Shown: positions 12,833 to 26,089 of the stretch, piece by piece
Numbering within the stretch: the stretch's first letter is position 1
How the letters are laid out: each line of letters starts with the position of its first letter
Assembly (NCBI GenBank): GCA_947846985.1
Contig: CANTUZ010000005.1
Location: 5,780,501-5,844,500, forward strand
Direction: 5' to 3'
Length of the DNA stretch: 64,000 nt
From: Fratercula arctica
Lineage: Eukaryota > Chordata > Aves > Charadriiformes > Alcidae
Notes under the pieces: generated by a model
The model's database searches: none
The model's input: only the letters and a program-made list of their open reading frames with translations
Told to the model about the DNA's origin: nothing
Translations under genes and position numbers: made by a program

Positions 12833-12837
12833 ATGCT
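12833..12837 (+). repeat. Target-site duplication, right copy
   Basis: ATGCT follows the final CA of the LTR and matches 12261-12265 exactly. Confidence 0.85.
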
Positions 12838-15800
12838 GTAGATTCACACATACTACCCATATTCATTCAGGTACACGTAGACAGTTGCGTATTAAAACAA
12901 CTAAAAATATTTCTAGAATATTTATGTATATTTTATAACTATGAATGGATATGCATTCACCTACCCGTATGCATGTTTGCTGTGTGGGTGCAGACATAGG
13001 TGAGTGTGTACACACGTGTAGGTACATTAGGACTGAAGTTCTCTGCAAAAACCCACAACAACCACATTCCCATAATAGACTTGACAATTTGTGCAGAGAA
13101 CTACACTGGACTTGACACCCAGCCATGCTGGAAATCAAATTCAGAGCAAAGGACGAGGATTCAGTGTGAGCGAAAGACTTTCCTCATGAATATTTATGTG
13201 GAACTGCTCAACACTAGCTAAAAAATAATAAGGACGTGCCACTGGTACTCATGCTGTAATACCATATTTTAACAAAACGATTCAGAAGTATGAAATATAA
13301 TGCACAGTATTTTAATAGATTCAGAAATGCAGCCCTGTTCCAAACATATCCATCATTTTACCTGTAAGAGTCATTCTGTTTAGAAGTGGCCCTACTTAGG
13401 TGTAGCACTATAAGTGGGTGTGAAAATATATCTTCCATAAATTTGCTATAATAGGGTAACAGTAGTTACTGTAACTGAGGTTGCCAAATTGTTTCCTCTA
13501 AATAGTCACTACTTGGTCCAAAATTTTCTATTTCCTGTCTCTATCCAAGAATGGTTTCTATTTAATAATTTACCATTATCTGATTCTGATGCTTGAGTAG
13601 GATACTTCACTCATTTTTGTTGTGATAAGAATAAAAATAACATTTTCTACATTATAAGAAAAAAAGCAGAGATTTTCTGGGCAACACTTTAACCTAAATA
13701 ACTGAAAATTTAAAAAGCTCCAATTTGTCACCATGATAGTCCCTAGCGAGAGACAGGCATAGCATTATGGAAAAAAAGGCCTTGATTTGACAAAATTATG
13801 AGCTTTTGGGAAATGGTGTGCAGAGGTTTTGTTAAACTTACTAGGTGGGCAATGCACTGTATACACGTTTGTAGCTTTACAGTACACTGCCTAAGACACT
13901 CTAATTTATTCACCTATGTTACAGGAAATCCAGGATCAGAAATATGTAGTTTAACTCCCTTCACTCCACTTACTCATTTCTCATTACAGTACCTCTTCAG
14001 TCAATCGAAACCCAACAATTATGAATTGCTCCACCTCCACTCAAATTATTGATCTTCACTATTTGGTATATGTAACTCTAATTTAATGAGGTCCAAATGA
14101 GACCCTAGCCTGATTCATGACTTGCAAGAAAAAAAATAAACTGCCCTGTAGTTGTGAAAATTGATACTATGGGTTCACTCACGAGGTACCCTGCAGATGC
14201 AGGTACCACCTCTTAATCATCCACATCAACATACCTTTAAAACTTTGTTGAGGCTCTCTCCCTCCCTGAGTGCCCATGTTTAATTCCAAGGGAAACCAGA
14301 CAGCACAGTGAGTGTCCCAATTGCATCTTGTCATGTAGGTAGGGGTAGGTGTACCTCTGAGGACTAGAGCTATAATCATACAACGCATAGTTTACAGGTC
14401 ATAGGTGTAGAAATGTGTCATTTCTATGTTCTCACAAGGACAAAATTTGGAGTTGCCTTCAACTTTAATATTTCCCAATTTGATTTTTTGTATGTACTTA
14501 AACATACACCCTTCCTCCAATTGCGATTGGTCAGATAAACCACATAGTTATGTTTTTGTTTCATTAACGGAAGGTTCACAGATATTTCCAGAAAACATTC
14601 ATGTAAGAAATAATAATATTATTTCATTATATAATAATATTTTATTATTAACAATGAAGGTTTTAAAACTATTTTGATGAGCGTTCGTGATGCAATATGC
14701 AAGATCTGTTTCAGATAACACAAGGAATGTAAAAGTATGACCATTTAGTTCGCAAGGCAGGGATTTTAGTAGCTGATTTTTGAGCTATTCATCAAGCTCT
14801 TTTTTGCAACAGAATTTGAACAAGAACGGCTGGATAAACATCCCTTCTCTGCTGCTTCTGTGAAGAAGAAACAGCTAGCTCACACATTTTAAATATCCAC
14901 AGAACCAGTAATTATGAATACCCTATGCTTTGATGCTAGGTTGATATCACTGTGATTATTGGAGTCATTTGCAGGGGAAAGGAAAGAGCAAGGAACACTG
15001 TCTGACATTATTTCCGAGTGAAAATGGGGAGATGGAGCAGACAAGAAACAGATATTCTCACTGCACTGCTTCACCTTCCCCCTCACCTTCCCACACACAT
15101 TCCCAAGGTTCAGGATATGTAATAGTGCTATTTTGGAGAGGAGTGAGATGTGACTTATTCATAGCAGGCATTTTCAGTAAACCAATTTTAATTTTTAGTA
15201 ATACTAAGCAGAGCAATCATAAACAGAAAGAATCATTTTGTGATGACAGCAATGAATTTCTTGCTATTTCCTCTATCACAGTAAGAAAATGGGAAATATA
15301 TCCAGATATCATTTCCTTCTGCAGATATATCATCACTAGATCGTATTTTATTGCTATTATACAAACACTGTATTTAGATACTTGTGCTCAGCGAAGACCT
15401 CCTCATTTCTGTCAATTTCCCTTTTTATAACTCTTGAATTCCAGCTAATTTCTGCCTCATTACTTTAATATAATTCCTCACTGATGAGAATCTTAGGAGA
15501 AGGGACATGCTTTACAACATCAGTGCCTCTTCATGAAAAGAGAATGTAAAAATAAGTATGAAAGCAATTGAGTCCAGCAGAAAAAGGACAGGCATCAGAG
15601 TCTCAGCCCAGATCCATTTATTTAAAAAGAATTTTCCCCCTTATGCCACTGAGGGACTGAAAGAAACAAAAAAGCAACTTGGCATATCAGGAAAAAAATT
15701 TTAATAAGGAAAGATCATATTATGAGACTGATTTTGATTTGTTTAGTAAAACTACTGGCTCCTCCTAGGGATAAGAGACCAAGGCCTAGGATATATGTTA

Positions 15801-17742
15801 AAACTAACCTGATAAAAGACACTCAAAAGATTAGCCCCAGATAACCATAGTACTAGTTTCAGGCTTGAGTAAACATTTTTAAGTGGCATCACCAGCCCGA
15901 AGAAACCCCAATGTAGGAAAATTAACATCTCTGCATCCTAACAACTAAGCAGAAACCATTTTTGAACACCGCAGTCCTTCCTCATTCACAATACACAATT
16001 AATCCTCTCCTGTTATTTTTATCCCTAACATCATCCCATATCGAGCATCCTTGGCACAAAAAGTCACTTCGAAAGAACCAATGAACATTCAACTACCTGT
16101 TGCTCAAAAGACCGCGTGCTTCCCATGGTTTTACACTCCTGAGGAGCAGCTGTCAGATCCACCTTTCAGTAGCTTTACAAGCACCTAGGTCTTCTCTCCG
16201 GGTTCAGCAGCTGCTCACAGCAAGGCTGCTTTCAATCCACCTGGGGGGTTGAACCATTGCTTCTCCCCTGGCAGTAGCCTTGCAAAATTATTTCAGCTGG
16301 AAGTCAGTCACTACTATCTATATTTTTATCTCTGCCTTTAAGTAATGGATTTTGTGGAAGGCTTCGCAGTAATTCTTGAAAGTGATTTTGCATTTTACTT
16401 CACAACACGTGGAAAATTCATGGCGTCTAACTTCAGTTAATTGAGGAATGCCAGAGTTCATCTAAAAATAGCATGGTCAACAGCTTCAGCACTCCCACCC
16501 AGCAAATAGCACTTACAATGCTTCTTCGGACATGAACTGAATAGAAATAGTACCATGGCTAAAAACTTTTACAGGTCAGGGAAAAGAGGAGGGAGTAGGA
16601 AGGCAAGAGATCACAAGTTTCACAGCACCTTTGGTGACAGTCATTCTCACAGAAATGCAGCACTAAGTACTCAATAATGGATGAATCCTAGAAAAGATAG
16701 GAAAAGTGAGATCTTAGAGTGGGTCTACTCGCCAAAACTACTGGGAAAGAAACACCCTGGTAGATGAATTCTGCCAATTATAGACAAAAAGAAATACAAT
16801 TAGAGCAGGTTATGCTGCCTGTTCAAAAAACCTGCTCGCATTCGGTGAACCTGTGGGTTTTTTTGCCCTGCTAGCAAGTGTCATCCTCAGAAGCCTGTAA
16901 GTAAGAACATGTGGATCCCCTAGTGAGCACCTTACTAAGATAACCACCACAAAGAAACCACTCCAGGTCTCACAGTAAAGTATAATTGCTGAACTCCCAC
17001 TATTAGTACTCCTTCCCCAGGGCTCTGTGAGCTGCATGTCCCCATAGTTCATCTGCTAATCTCAGAGCAATAAGTAGAGAAAAAAGAAAAAGAGGAGCCA
17101 GAAAGATAAGTAATCAAGTCTCTAGTTCACTACCACAAACTGTAACACTATACATATTAAAGGTGACCAGCAGCTGAGTTGATACCTACAGCCTATGGAA
17201 AATAGGCCTTTCATTTGTACATCCTTTCAAACCATTTTCAGCACAGACACTGACCCATGGATATAGGGAATAGTAGCAGTGGGTCTTCCTCTTGGAAATG
17301 CTACTGCTAAAATACAGCTGCTGAGGTTTCCTGATACAGGCCACCTTGTTTCTTGTACAAAACAATGCCACAAAAGTAAATGCTGCCATAGGAGCAGACA
17401 GCATGCCAAGCAGACTCTGCTGATCTGAAATGCATCCAGAATATCTAAAACTCTTGAGTCTGTAAATTCTGGCTGGAAATTCTATGACAATAAACTTTGC
17501 AGCACTGGCACTCTGGGATCTGGAAAGTCGTCTTTTGGTCTTGTTAATTCCTTGATTTATACTCACTTTTTTTGTGCAGTCCAAAATAAGTCAGATTCTA
17601 CTCAACTACACTCTGAACTAGAGAATATTTCCCCACTCAGTTGCACGATGTTCCATCATACTGAAATAAAAAAAAAAAAAAGATACAGAGATGCAGCACA
17701 GAAAACAATAATTTTTTTTGAGGACCTAAGTGTGTTTTGCCC

Positions 17743-17796
17743 TTTTTTTTTTTTGTTTTTTCTTTTTTTTTTTCCTTTTTTTTTTTCTTTTTTTTT
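17743..17796. repeat. Interrupted oligo-T tract
   Basis: Runs of 8-13 T are separated by single C, CC or G. The tract is almost purely pyrimidine on the plus strand. An A-run (about 17668-17681) lies 60 bases to the left. Frames called over it encode only low-complexity Phe or Lys runs and are not genes. Confidence 0.9.
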
Positions 17797-18550
17797 AATT
17801 CCTTCTCCATTTTTCTAGGAACATACTTATATTGTTTGTATTTGAACAGGAAAATACTGTGCATTTTTAGCTACATGCCCATCTGTGATGACCTGGTGTA
17901 TTTCTTCTTTGTGAAAAGAGATAAGACCTGAAGAAAATACACATCCGCAGAAGTAAATTCCACCAGTGAACCTGTTCTGGCACTAGTATTGCAGAGAGCA
18001 AAGTTTGCCAAACAAAACACGACTAGAACATAGCTAATAATTCATACTGAATTAAACTTACATTAGTAGGCCTGGGAAATCTTTAACAGTATTATAGTAA
18101 AGGAAACTCATTCTGACAGAGAAGTAAAAGTAATTCTGCATTCATATGTTTAAAGTCTTGGACTGGTTCCTCAATATTTGCCATTTAGAATTTACTCCTA
18201 ATTTTCTTGCACAGCACAAGAGTCATAGCCATGATTAAGAATGGACACATTGATAGGTTTCTAAAAGATGCTGAAGAACAGTCCCAAGTTCATTTATGAG
18301 TTCAATTCTTTCCTCAGAAGGATAGTATCAGTTTCCTCCATCCTTATCTAGCTTTTTCCCCACTATTATTTTCTATTTGGAGATCAATTACAACAGCAAG
18401 TATCTGAAGAGTACAGACGTTCACAGACGTAGCAGCCAAATACCTGACAGTCACAGGAGAATCAGTCTTTTTTACCGAATCCAGAAAGCATGAATGTCTG
18501 CCTTGGGCTTAAAGAAGGAAGACGGTTTTTTGAGGCATAAGACGAAAGTA

Positions 18551-18641
18551 TTTGGGTTTTTTTGTTTGTTTGTTTTGGGTTGTTTTTTTTTTTTTTGTGT
18601 GTGGTTTTTTTTTTTGGTTTTTTTTTTTTTTTTTTTTTTTT
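18551..18641. repeat. T/G low-complexity tract ending in a long oligo-T run
   Basis: About 90 bases consist of T with scattered G, containing GTTT units at the left and an uninterrupted run of more than 20 T at the right end. It could be a simple-repeat expansion or the tail of a minus-strand retroposed sequence whose body would lie to the right of 18642. I recognise no such body. Confidence 0.9.
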
Positions 18642-21600
18642 AAGTTCACAACTACAGAGAAGATAAGTATACTCATTTGAAAACTACCAGGATGATCTCA
18701 CACACATTGCAGAGTAACTAGCACAGTATTTCGTTCACTGATAATTTCTCTGTGATCAGTTCCTTACACCAGACCAGTGCAACGCTTCCCAGGGGGTACC
18801 CAAGGTTTCAGCCAACCTCCATTATTTGGTTCTAGCGGTACAGAAACTACAGCTATGCGTGTCAAAGAGTCCTGGAGAAAGATGACAGTGTGAAGTTTTA
18901 CAAGAACAGCAGCTTCACTACTGTACGAATATTGCGTGAGTTCGTTGAGGCATGTTATTATTACCAACATTTCTTAGAAGGGAAGTCCCAGATTCCCACT
19001 TTTGTCCCTTCCTTATTGGAAGTCTCCAGAGTGAAGGTGAAGCATTATCAGAAGTTGTTATGATATGAGAATCACTGACCTATTAAATCTTTGTAATCTT
19101 GACACTGTTACATATTAAAAGATAAGTGTAAACCATACCTTTTTTAATAGTAGTGATATATAAGGAGAAAGTATTATCTGGTAAACTGAAAAAAGTCATT
19201 TAATTCCTCCTGTATATATCATTAAATAGATAAGTTCACCATCAGTCCCCGATAACGACTCGTTCATTTATTTTGCCAGCAGGCTTGATGTCCCACTTCT
19301 TGGTGGATTATCAATAAGAGTCCTGGTTAAAAGGAAAACAACTATTCCTTCCACATGTTTACGCAAGGTTAAGAAAGAACTGAGCTTGCACACTGAAACA
19401 AGACATTTTTGTCAAATTTTGTACAGTGTTTTTTACCATGGCATTTAAAATTGTTACTGTAAGAAGTTCATTTGATCTGGTCTTAATCAGCCTTGCAAAG
19501 CTGCCGTAATTTAGCATCATTGACATTTAACTCTTACTTGTTTATTATTTTAATAAAATCTTGGAACTTGAGCCTGTTACCTCAGGGCAAAGGCAACCTC
19601 ACTGAGGAATCTGAGAAATGTGGCTCAGTTTCTGAAGCAAACCCTTAGTCCTTAACAATGCAAGTAGATCAATATTTATGAAAGCTACAGGACTAGAGGG
19701 CAAAAAAATCACCTTGACCAGATGATGCCCATTCCAAAATCCTATTTAATGCTGAAGGCTGATGGATGGGTTTTATACTAAATTTTTATACTGTAAAATT
19801 CCACCCTCCAAAGTCCCATGTGAAACCTGTCTTGCGTGTGACAGGAGAAGGAGCGTAGCCCAAAACTGAAGGATCCCATCAGCAAGCATGTTCTCCCACA
19901 GGGTTACAACATGCTGCTGCACTGGTCCCCTCACTTGCAACCCACTCTCAGCTATTTAGCTATAGCCAAACCAGCGACTTAGAGAGAAAAGGAGGTCACA
20001 GTGTCACTCTGAAGTGGGTGTTAGCTAAACATCACGCTATGAAAAAAAATCACATAGGTACCACATGAACATATATGTGAGAATTGATGTACTCGTACCC
20101 ATTCAAAGCTGACACATCAATCAACTGAGTTGTACCTCTGAGATATTTCATCCTTAAAGATGACAATAAAGATACTTTATGACACCCTAACAGATTTGTT
20201 GTTTTCAGTTATCCTCGAGATCTGCACATCACAGGCTGGGAGAAAGAAAAACGTTCATTCTGAAGAGTTACCCACACAGCAGGTTTTTCACAAGTGCGGA
20301 TTTAACTATTAGTTCTCTCAGTAGGTTCTCTTTATTTTTTGGAGTGTCATATTCAGATGAGACATGGCTTCCCTAGAGAAGGAGACAGCAATTGTAACAG
20401 GTTCAATATCACTGAAACAAAAAGTTATGTAATATTTTTCTTAAATTGGAATATTTCCCTGGTCAGCTAAGACACTGAAAAATACTCTGGAGTCCTATGT
20501 GTTCTCTCAAACATATAAACGCTTGGAAGTTTCCACAGCATTCTTCTTCAACCAAGTGATACGCTACAGATGTACAGTTATCTAAAATACTGGGCCAAAT
20601 TCTCTGGTAAATGTATATTTATGCAGTCCACTGTATGCTGCAGAGGCCCAGCAGGGAACAACAGGCATCTCAAAACACTTTCTGGTGGCATCAACTGGTA
20701 TTCCCCCAGGGCTCTCGTCACCTCTCTAAAAGGCTCAAAATGCTCTTTCAATGCAGAAAAGGGAAGATACATATATTGTCTATTAAGTTCCCCAATAAGT
20801 CTATTTCAGCTTTTGCTGTGAGCCGCATTTGGTCCATTGGCAGGAAACAACTCCTTGCAATGGATCTTTTTGGAAACACATGCCTCTGGTGGGTGGGGAG
20901 GGGGTGAACCACAGCAGAATTAGACCTGATCATCCAACCTTTCAACCTTCATAAGCCAGGACAGGCATCAAAATCTCACATCTGCACACAGCTTGGCAGT
21001 TATGCTTAAGTTTGGTAACATGGCATTCAGATGCTTATTTGAAAAGGCATCCAGGACTTGGAATATATTTCAGTTGTGATAAACAACACTACTGCAATCT
21101 AGGCAGTTTTAAACTGCTCCCTGCTCAGAGAGGGGTAGTAGCTCACTACAGGTCTCACACCAGGCAGGCAAAGAGTCTACCCGTATTTCAGACCCCACAT
21201 AGCTGCAGCTATCCCACTGTGCTGGCCAGAACCAGGCTGAGCATGCCCACAGACCAAAGTGCTGTCTTTCAGAATGCAACTTCAATGCAAGTCTCAGGAG
21301 AGCTTTTCTTCTGGATGAAACGCAATTGGAAGGCACAAGGAAGAAGAAAGCATGGTAAGTCACAAGGTGTTCCAATCAATATTGCTAACTACGGTGCCCA
21401 GTGAAGTCAGCACACAAGATGAGATCCCTCCTTTGTCAACTGTACACCTATCTACATTTAGATTCCACCGTCTCTGGGTAGTAGTACTGTATATTTTCTT
21501 TCCCACCTTAGAAATGTATAATGTACTTATTATATGGTATCAGAAAGAAAGAAAAAAAATCCCCTCATGACTCAGAAAGTACATTCCCATGTCCTGTCCC

Positions 21601-21643
21601 AAATCACTCAACAGCATACGTATTCCCTTGTCACTGCAAGACA

Positions 21644-21665
21644 TTGTATTAACCTTGTATTAACC
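21644..21665 (+). repeat. Perfect tandem duplication of an 11-mer
   Basis: TTGTATTAACC occurs twice back to back without mismatch. It is a short duplication, probably replication slippage. Confidence 0.9.
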
Positions 21666-24600
21666 CTAAATCCAAACTGAAAATTGTTCATATGAATTTC
21701 TCCAGCATAACAAGTGGTTAAAAGTAGAATGTTATCGCACCCCTAAGCTTTATTATCCATGGGGTATATAGATTAAAATGATAGATGATATGCAAGCTTT
21801 AATTGATTATTTAGCATAGTCTGATTACTTGTTTAGAGACAAAAGCATTTGAAATAGTGCTGGGAAACCTGGCTCACCTCTAGTCTGCTTCTACTTTTCC
21901 CTCTGCCGTTACATGTGTTTTTATTTCAAACCAGACTGTAATTTTTTCCAAGATAGAAAACTTGATGAGTCAAAAACTTGTTCAACTGAGCAGCTCAGTC
22001 ATAGAACACTTGTATGTGTGTTTGCAGCATAGAACAACATACAATATTTTACCTGATGGTGAAAATTTTGTTAAATTTGTATTCTACCTAACGTGCTTGC
22101 AGAACATTGCCAGAAAAGAAAGTTCATTTTGTCTAAACAAACAAATGCATGTGATGAAGGAGGTGGCACAGCATTTTGACTGATCCCAGCAAAGAAGTTC
22201 TTATGACCATTTTCAGACACAGCTAGAAAGAACTCACAGTAGTTTTGAACATGCAAAGTTCAGTCATTTGGGAAAATCATCTTAGGGTAATTGTCACATC
22301 AACACTATTTACTATGCTCCTTTCCCTTTCTTTCCCTGATGGAAATATACATCAAGTAATTATACGCAATTAAACGTATTCTTTCCAATGCTCTTGCCTT
22401 GTTTCCTTTTTTCATTTCACTACAATTACTGTGAATTTCCTTCTACTAATCAGCTTGCACTTTTCAAACAATCTTGCGTGCATTTTATGCATCAAAAGGG
22501 ACATCACCAAATTTCACTCCTCTTTCAGAATGATCACCTCTGTCATCACCCTTTACATCAGAAACAAACCACCCACTAAGCTATTTTCATACCAATCTTT
22601 CAACTGTTCTGCTTATTCTAAGCATAACTCGTGTAGGGGCCTTTTAAAGAGCAGGATCTTTGTAGTCTGCCCTGATGGAGGGCTGTTGCATATTCCAAGC
22701 TTGTTCTATGCCTCATCAAGGGTCTCATAATAGGACCTACACAGCAGAAAGAATGAAACAGTCAAATCGCAGTTTGAACCGAAGAATTTTTTTCTTTTAC
22801 TGCATGTTAGCATTTACGTGAATCACTAACTACAAAAAGGAACTTCATAAGCTACAGTGTTGTCAAACAAATAGTTTGTTCACTTGAGATAGGGACGTAA
22901 GATGAGAAAAATACATTGCATTCTCCAAAAGAATGCAACCCATCTCTACTTCATTGAATTATTTATTTTTTAGGCCCTTTGAGGCAAGGGCCACTTGATA
23001 TTTCTATTGCGTGTAGCCTGAGTGGGTCTTAAGAGCTAGGATGCATAGGCAATGCTGCAACGCAAACAACAATAAACACACATAAGTGAACACTGACAGG
23101 CATAAAAGGCAGGATTGCTGTCCTTTATCAGATCACAACTGTTGATAGCCTTAGTCCCAAACATTTTAGGAACACAAATCCTTCACAGCCCCTATTAAAT
23201 AACACATTATTGACTTCTCTCTATACCAAAGACAGTAGAAGCGTGCTACAGCCTCAGCTAGAGTAGTTATAATAACTCCTATTTCTAATTTTCAGAGGTC
23301 ACCTGTCCAATTACTGTTAAGTAAAAGAGACTAGCAGCTGTTACACCAACTGAAACATACACAGGGACCAACAGAACTGCTAACAAACCTTTTCTTTATC
23401 GCTTCTTTCAGAGAATATCACAATTGCTTCTGGTCCTTTTTGCAAGACAGTTGCCACCAAAAATATATCGGGAAACCATAGAGCTGGAAGAAATCCACTC
23501 CTGTATATAATTCCACATTCTTAGCACATAACAACGCTGTTCAATTTTCCTTAAGTACATTATGGTATGATAACAATGCAATTCAGGACTCCCTTGCTGC
23601 TTGATGCTTAACAGGGAAGCTATTCAAAGAAACAAATTTGCCTTAACTTCAGCAGCCCTGACCCATACTAAACCTACCTCAGGAGCAAGATGACTCTCCT
23701 AGAGCTTCCTTCTGCATATAGCAGCCTGATGAGCTACTGCTCCATCCAGAACGCTGCATCCAATAGTTGCACCTCAGTGATTGAATCTCACCTGTTTGCT
23801 TTTCAGCTGAAATGAAAGGGGAGATCGTTAGCAGAGGGTGTAACTGGACAGAGGGTGGCATTAGAATCAGCTGGGAGATCTGGTAGTTAGTAGCTCCCCA
23901 CCTGAGAGCTCACGCTCCTCAGGTGTTTTTCACTTCTTTTGTTTAATTTTTTCACCGGTCTGGGAAGAGGAGTAATCTTGAGTCATTTTGAGCTGAGAAA
24001 CAGACACTAGTCCCCCATTATAGAAACCCAAATGCTATTATCTATGCGAGAAATGTGCCTTTGATTGTATCATAAATCTGTAAAAAAAAAAAAATCTAAA
24101 TATGAGGAGGGCAGCAGGGCTGTGATCAAAACCTCACCTATTTCTAGCTGCAGATCTGGAGGTGGTTTTGTTTTGAAAGGGTGTAACAGCAGCTTCCTGA
24201 GTTTGGCTCACATAAAGACAAACTACCTTTCTATGGTAGACTATGCTGTAGGTGCACAGCAATTCCTAGAGGTCACTGAGGGCTGTACTTGGGCTCCCAA
24301 AGTCTTTTTACCTCAAGTCTAAGTGATATATATGGGCCTGGCCAAGTGGCTGCCTCTCGCTGTTGCCTCTGCGATTGCTGCCTCTGATTCCTCCCAGTCT
24401 TTCTTTCAGAAAGGATTTAACTCAGAACAGTTGCTCTCACCATGTATTTTGCTTTGAAAATTTATGCTTCTATTTTTCACTTGAAAAAGTCATCAGTAAC
24501 ACTAATGGGCATCGGAAAATACATTATTTTTCCCCCACAAACCTATGATACCATTAAACAGCTTTATAAGGAAAAGTTTCATTTGCCTTTCAGACATTAG

Positions 24601-26089
24601 GCGTTGGCCAGTGATCAAGGAAGCACATCCATCCAGATGAACAACTGGCTCGTTTCAGTACTGAGCAGCCAAATTCATCCCTGGAGTAACACCAATTAAT
24701 ATTTGTAAGGGATGTACGGCACACATGAATTCAGGCCATTGCAAGAGGCAAAAGTGGTGCATCTTAAATATTCTGGTGGGACATACCAGTAGATTATGTT
24801 CTACAGAAAAAAACATATATGTAAATCTGAGATACACAGGTTTTATTTCTAACATACATAAAAAAAGCAATTGTGTCACACACAGATCTATTAAGCGTAA
24901 ACCTTCTCAAAACAAAATTGCCGGAGTACCCACATTCAGCATCTTTGCTCACCTCATTTCAGACAGCATATGGATGGATACATGCCCCAATTATCTTTAC
25001 ATGTGATTTAGAAAAAAACACATTAAGCCTGTCTGCCTTGGTTTAGAAGTACATTTTAGACCATTCATCCACCGCCAATATCTGTGCAGAAGCAAATAGT
25101 GAAGACTGAATCTCTGCCAATAAAGGCTGGATTCTTCATGGGGCCTTGTGATGACTCATGGTTGCCCCTTGGACAATGAAAAACACTGGGAAATCCATAT
25201 GCTAGAGCTCACTGTCTCCCTTGTGGGGGAAAATGTTCATATTTGGAAAAGGAAATTGCAGTGAAGGAGCATGCCATGAAAAAGAAAATGTAATTGTCAC
25301 AGGACTTGCATCAGGGGACTATTCCAGCCACTGTAACTTACAGCATCCCAGAAATTGTCCTAAATTACCATCTAGATTTACTCTCTGGTTGACTTACCCT
25401 GAGAAGGACTATTACATTTTATTATTTGGGCTTTTAGGGATACTTGGTCAAAACCTTAATGGCATAAACTGTGTTTTCATACTTACTGGGGAAAACAACA
25501 AGAAAATTACAGCTTTCTTTCTCTTCCAATGGTGGAAATTATTTTCAGAAATTGGAGACAGAAATTACATGCCCCAAAGACCATAGAATTTGTATTGTAC
25601 TTCAAAAATGGTGAATCAGTGAGGCACAGAGAATTTCTGCATCAGACTGACAATCACCCACAATAACGTGGAGTCACAGGGATAGAACTTTCAGTTATGT
25701 TTGCTGTCTGGAAAATATCAATAAAAAAGAAAGCTTAGGTAAATATCATTCAGGAGCCATCTGGCACTAAGTAGGACACCCATATGCACCCTTAGGATTT
25801 CAATGCAAACTCTGACCCTGTTTCCAGCAGGAAGGCATCTGCTTGTTTGATATGAGAGCCCATATATGAGATTCCCAGGCATCAAAATTATAAAGCTTTG
25901 ATAGTGACAAGTGGCATATTATACCCGCTTCAATTACCTAGCTTTCATTGTTGCTAACTACCGGACCAGAAAATATCATACATGAAGCACCTGCATTATT
26001 GAAGTATCCAAAAAATGAAGAATAATGGATATATGACATACATCTTTTAAGCATATGCCTCATTTTTGGTTGTAATAAAGAATTTCTGA

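Larger units (their letters stand above)
12838..26089. other. Long non-coding stretch, no gene recognised
   Basis: About 13 kb without a recognisable exon, RNA gene or repeat family. Low-complexity runs stand out: oligo-T tracts at 17.7 and 18.6 kb, a perfect tandem 11-mer at 21644-21665, and a decayed GT/AC-rich stretch near 12960-13025. The longest frames are 14969-15430 (153 codons) and 17186-17584 (132 codons, minus). They show no domain, no conserved-looking composition and no convincing gene context. Confidence 0.55.

Noticed and set aside
14969..15430. 153-codon plus-strand open frame
   Set aside because: No recognisable domain, low-complexity Ser/Pro/His stretch, no splice or promoter context. 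Length is within chance for 64 kb.
17552..17931. Phe-rich and Lys-rich frames on both strands
   Set aside because: They are translations of the oligo-T tract at 17743-17796.
25221..25586. 121-codon plus-strand frame
   Set aside because: No domain, and AT-rich random-looking amino-acid use.
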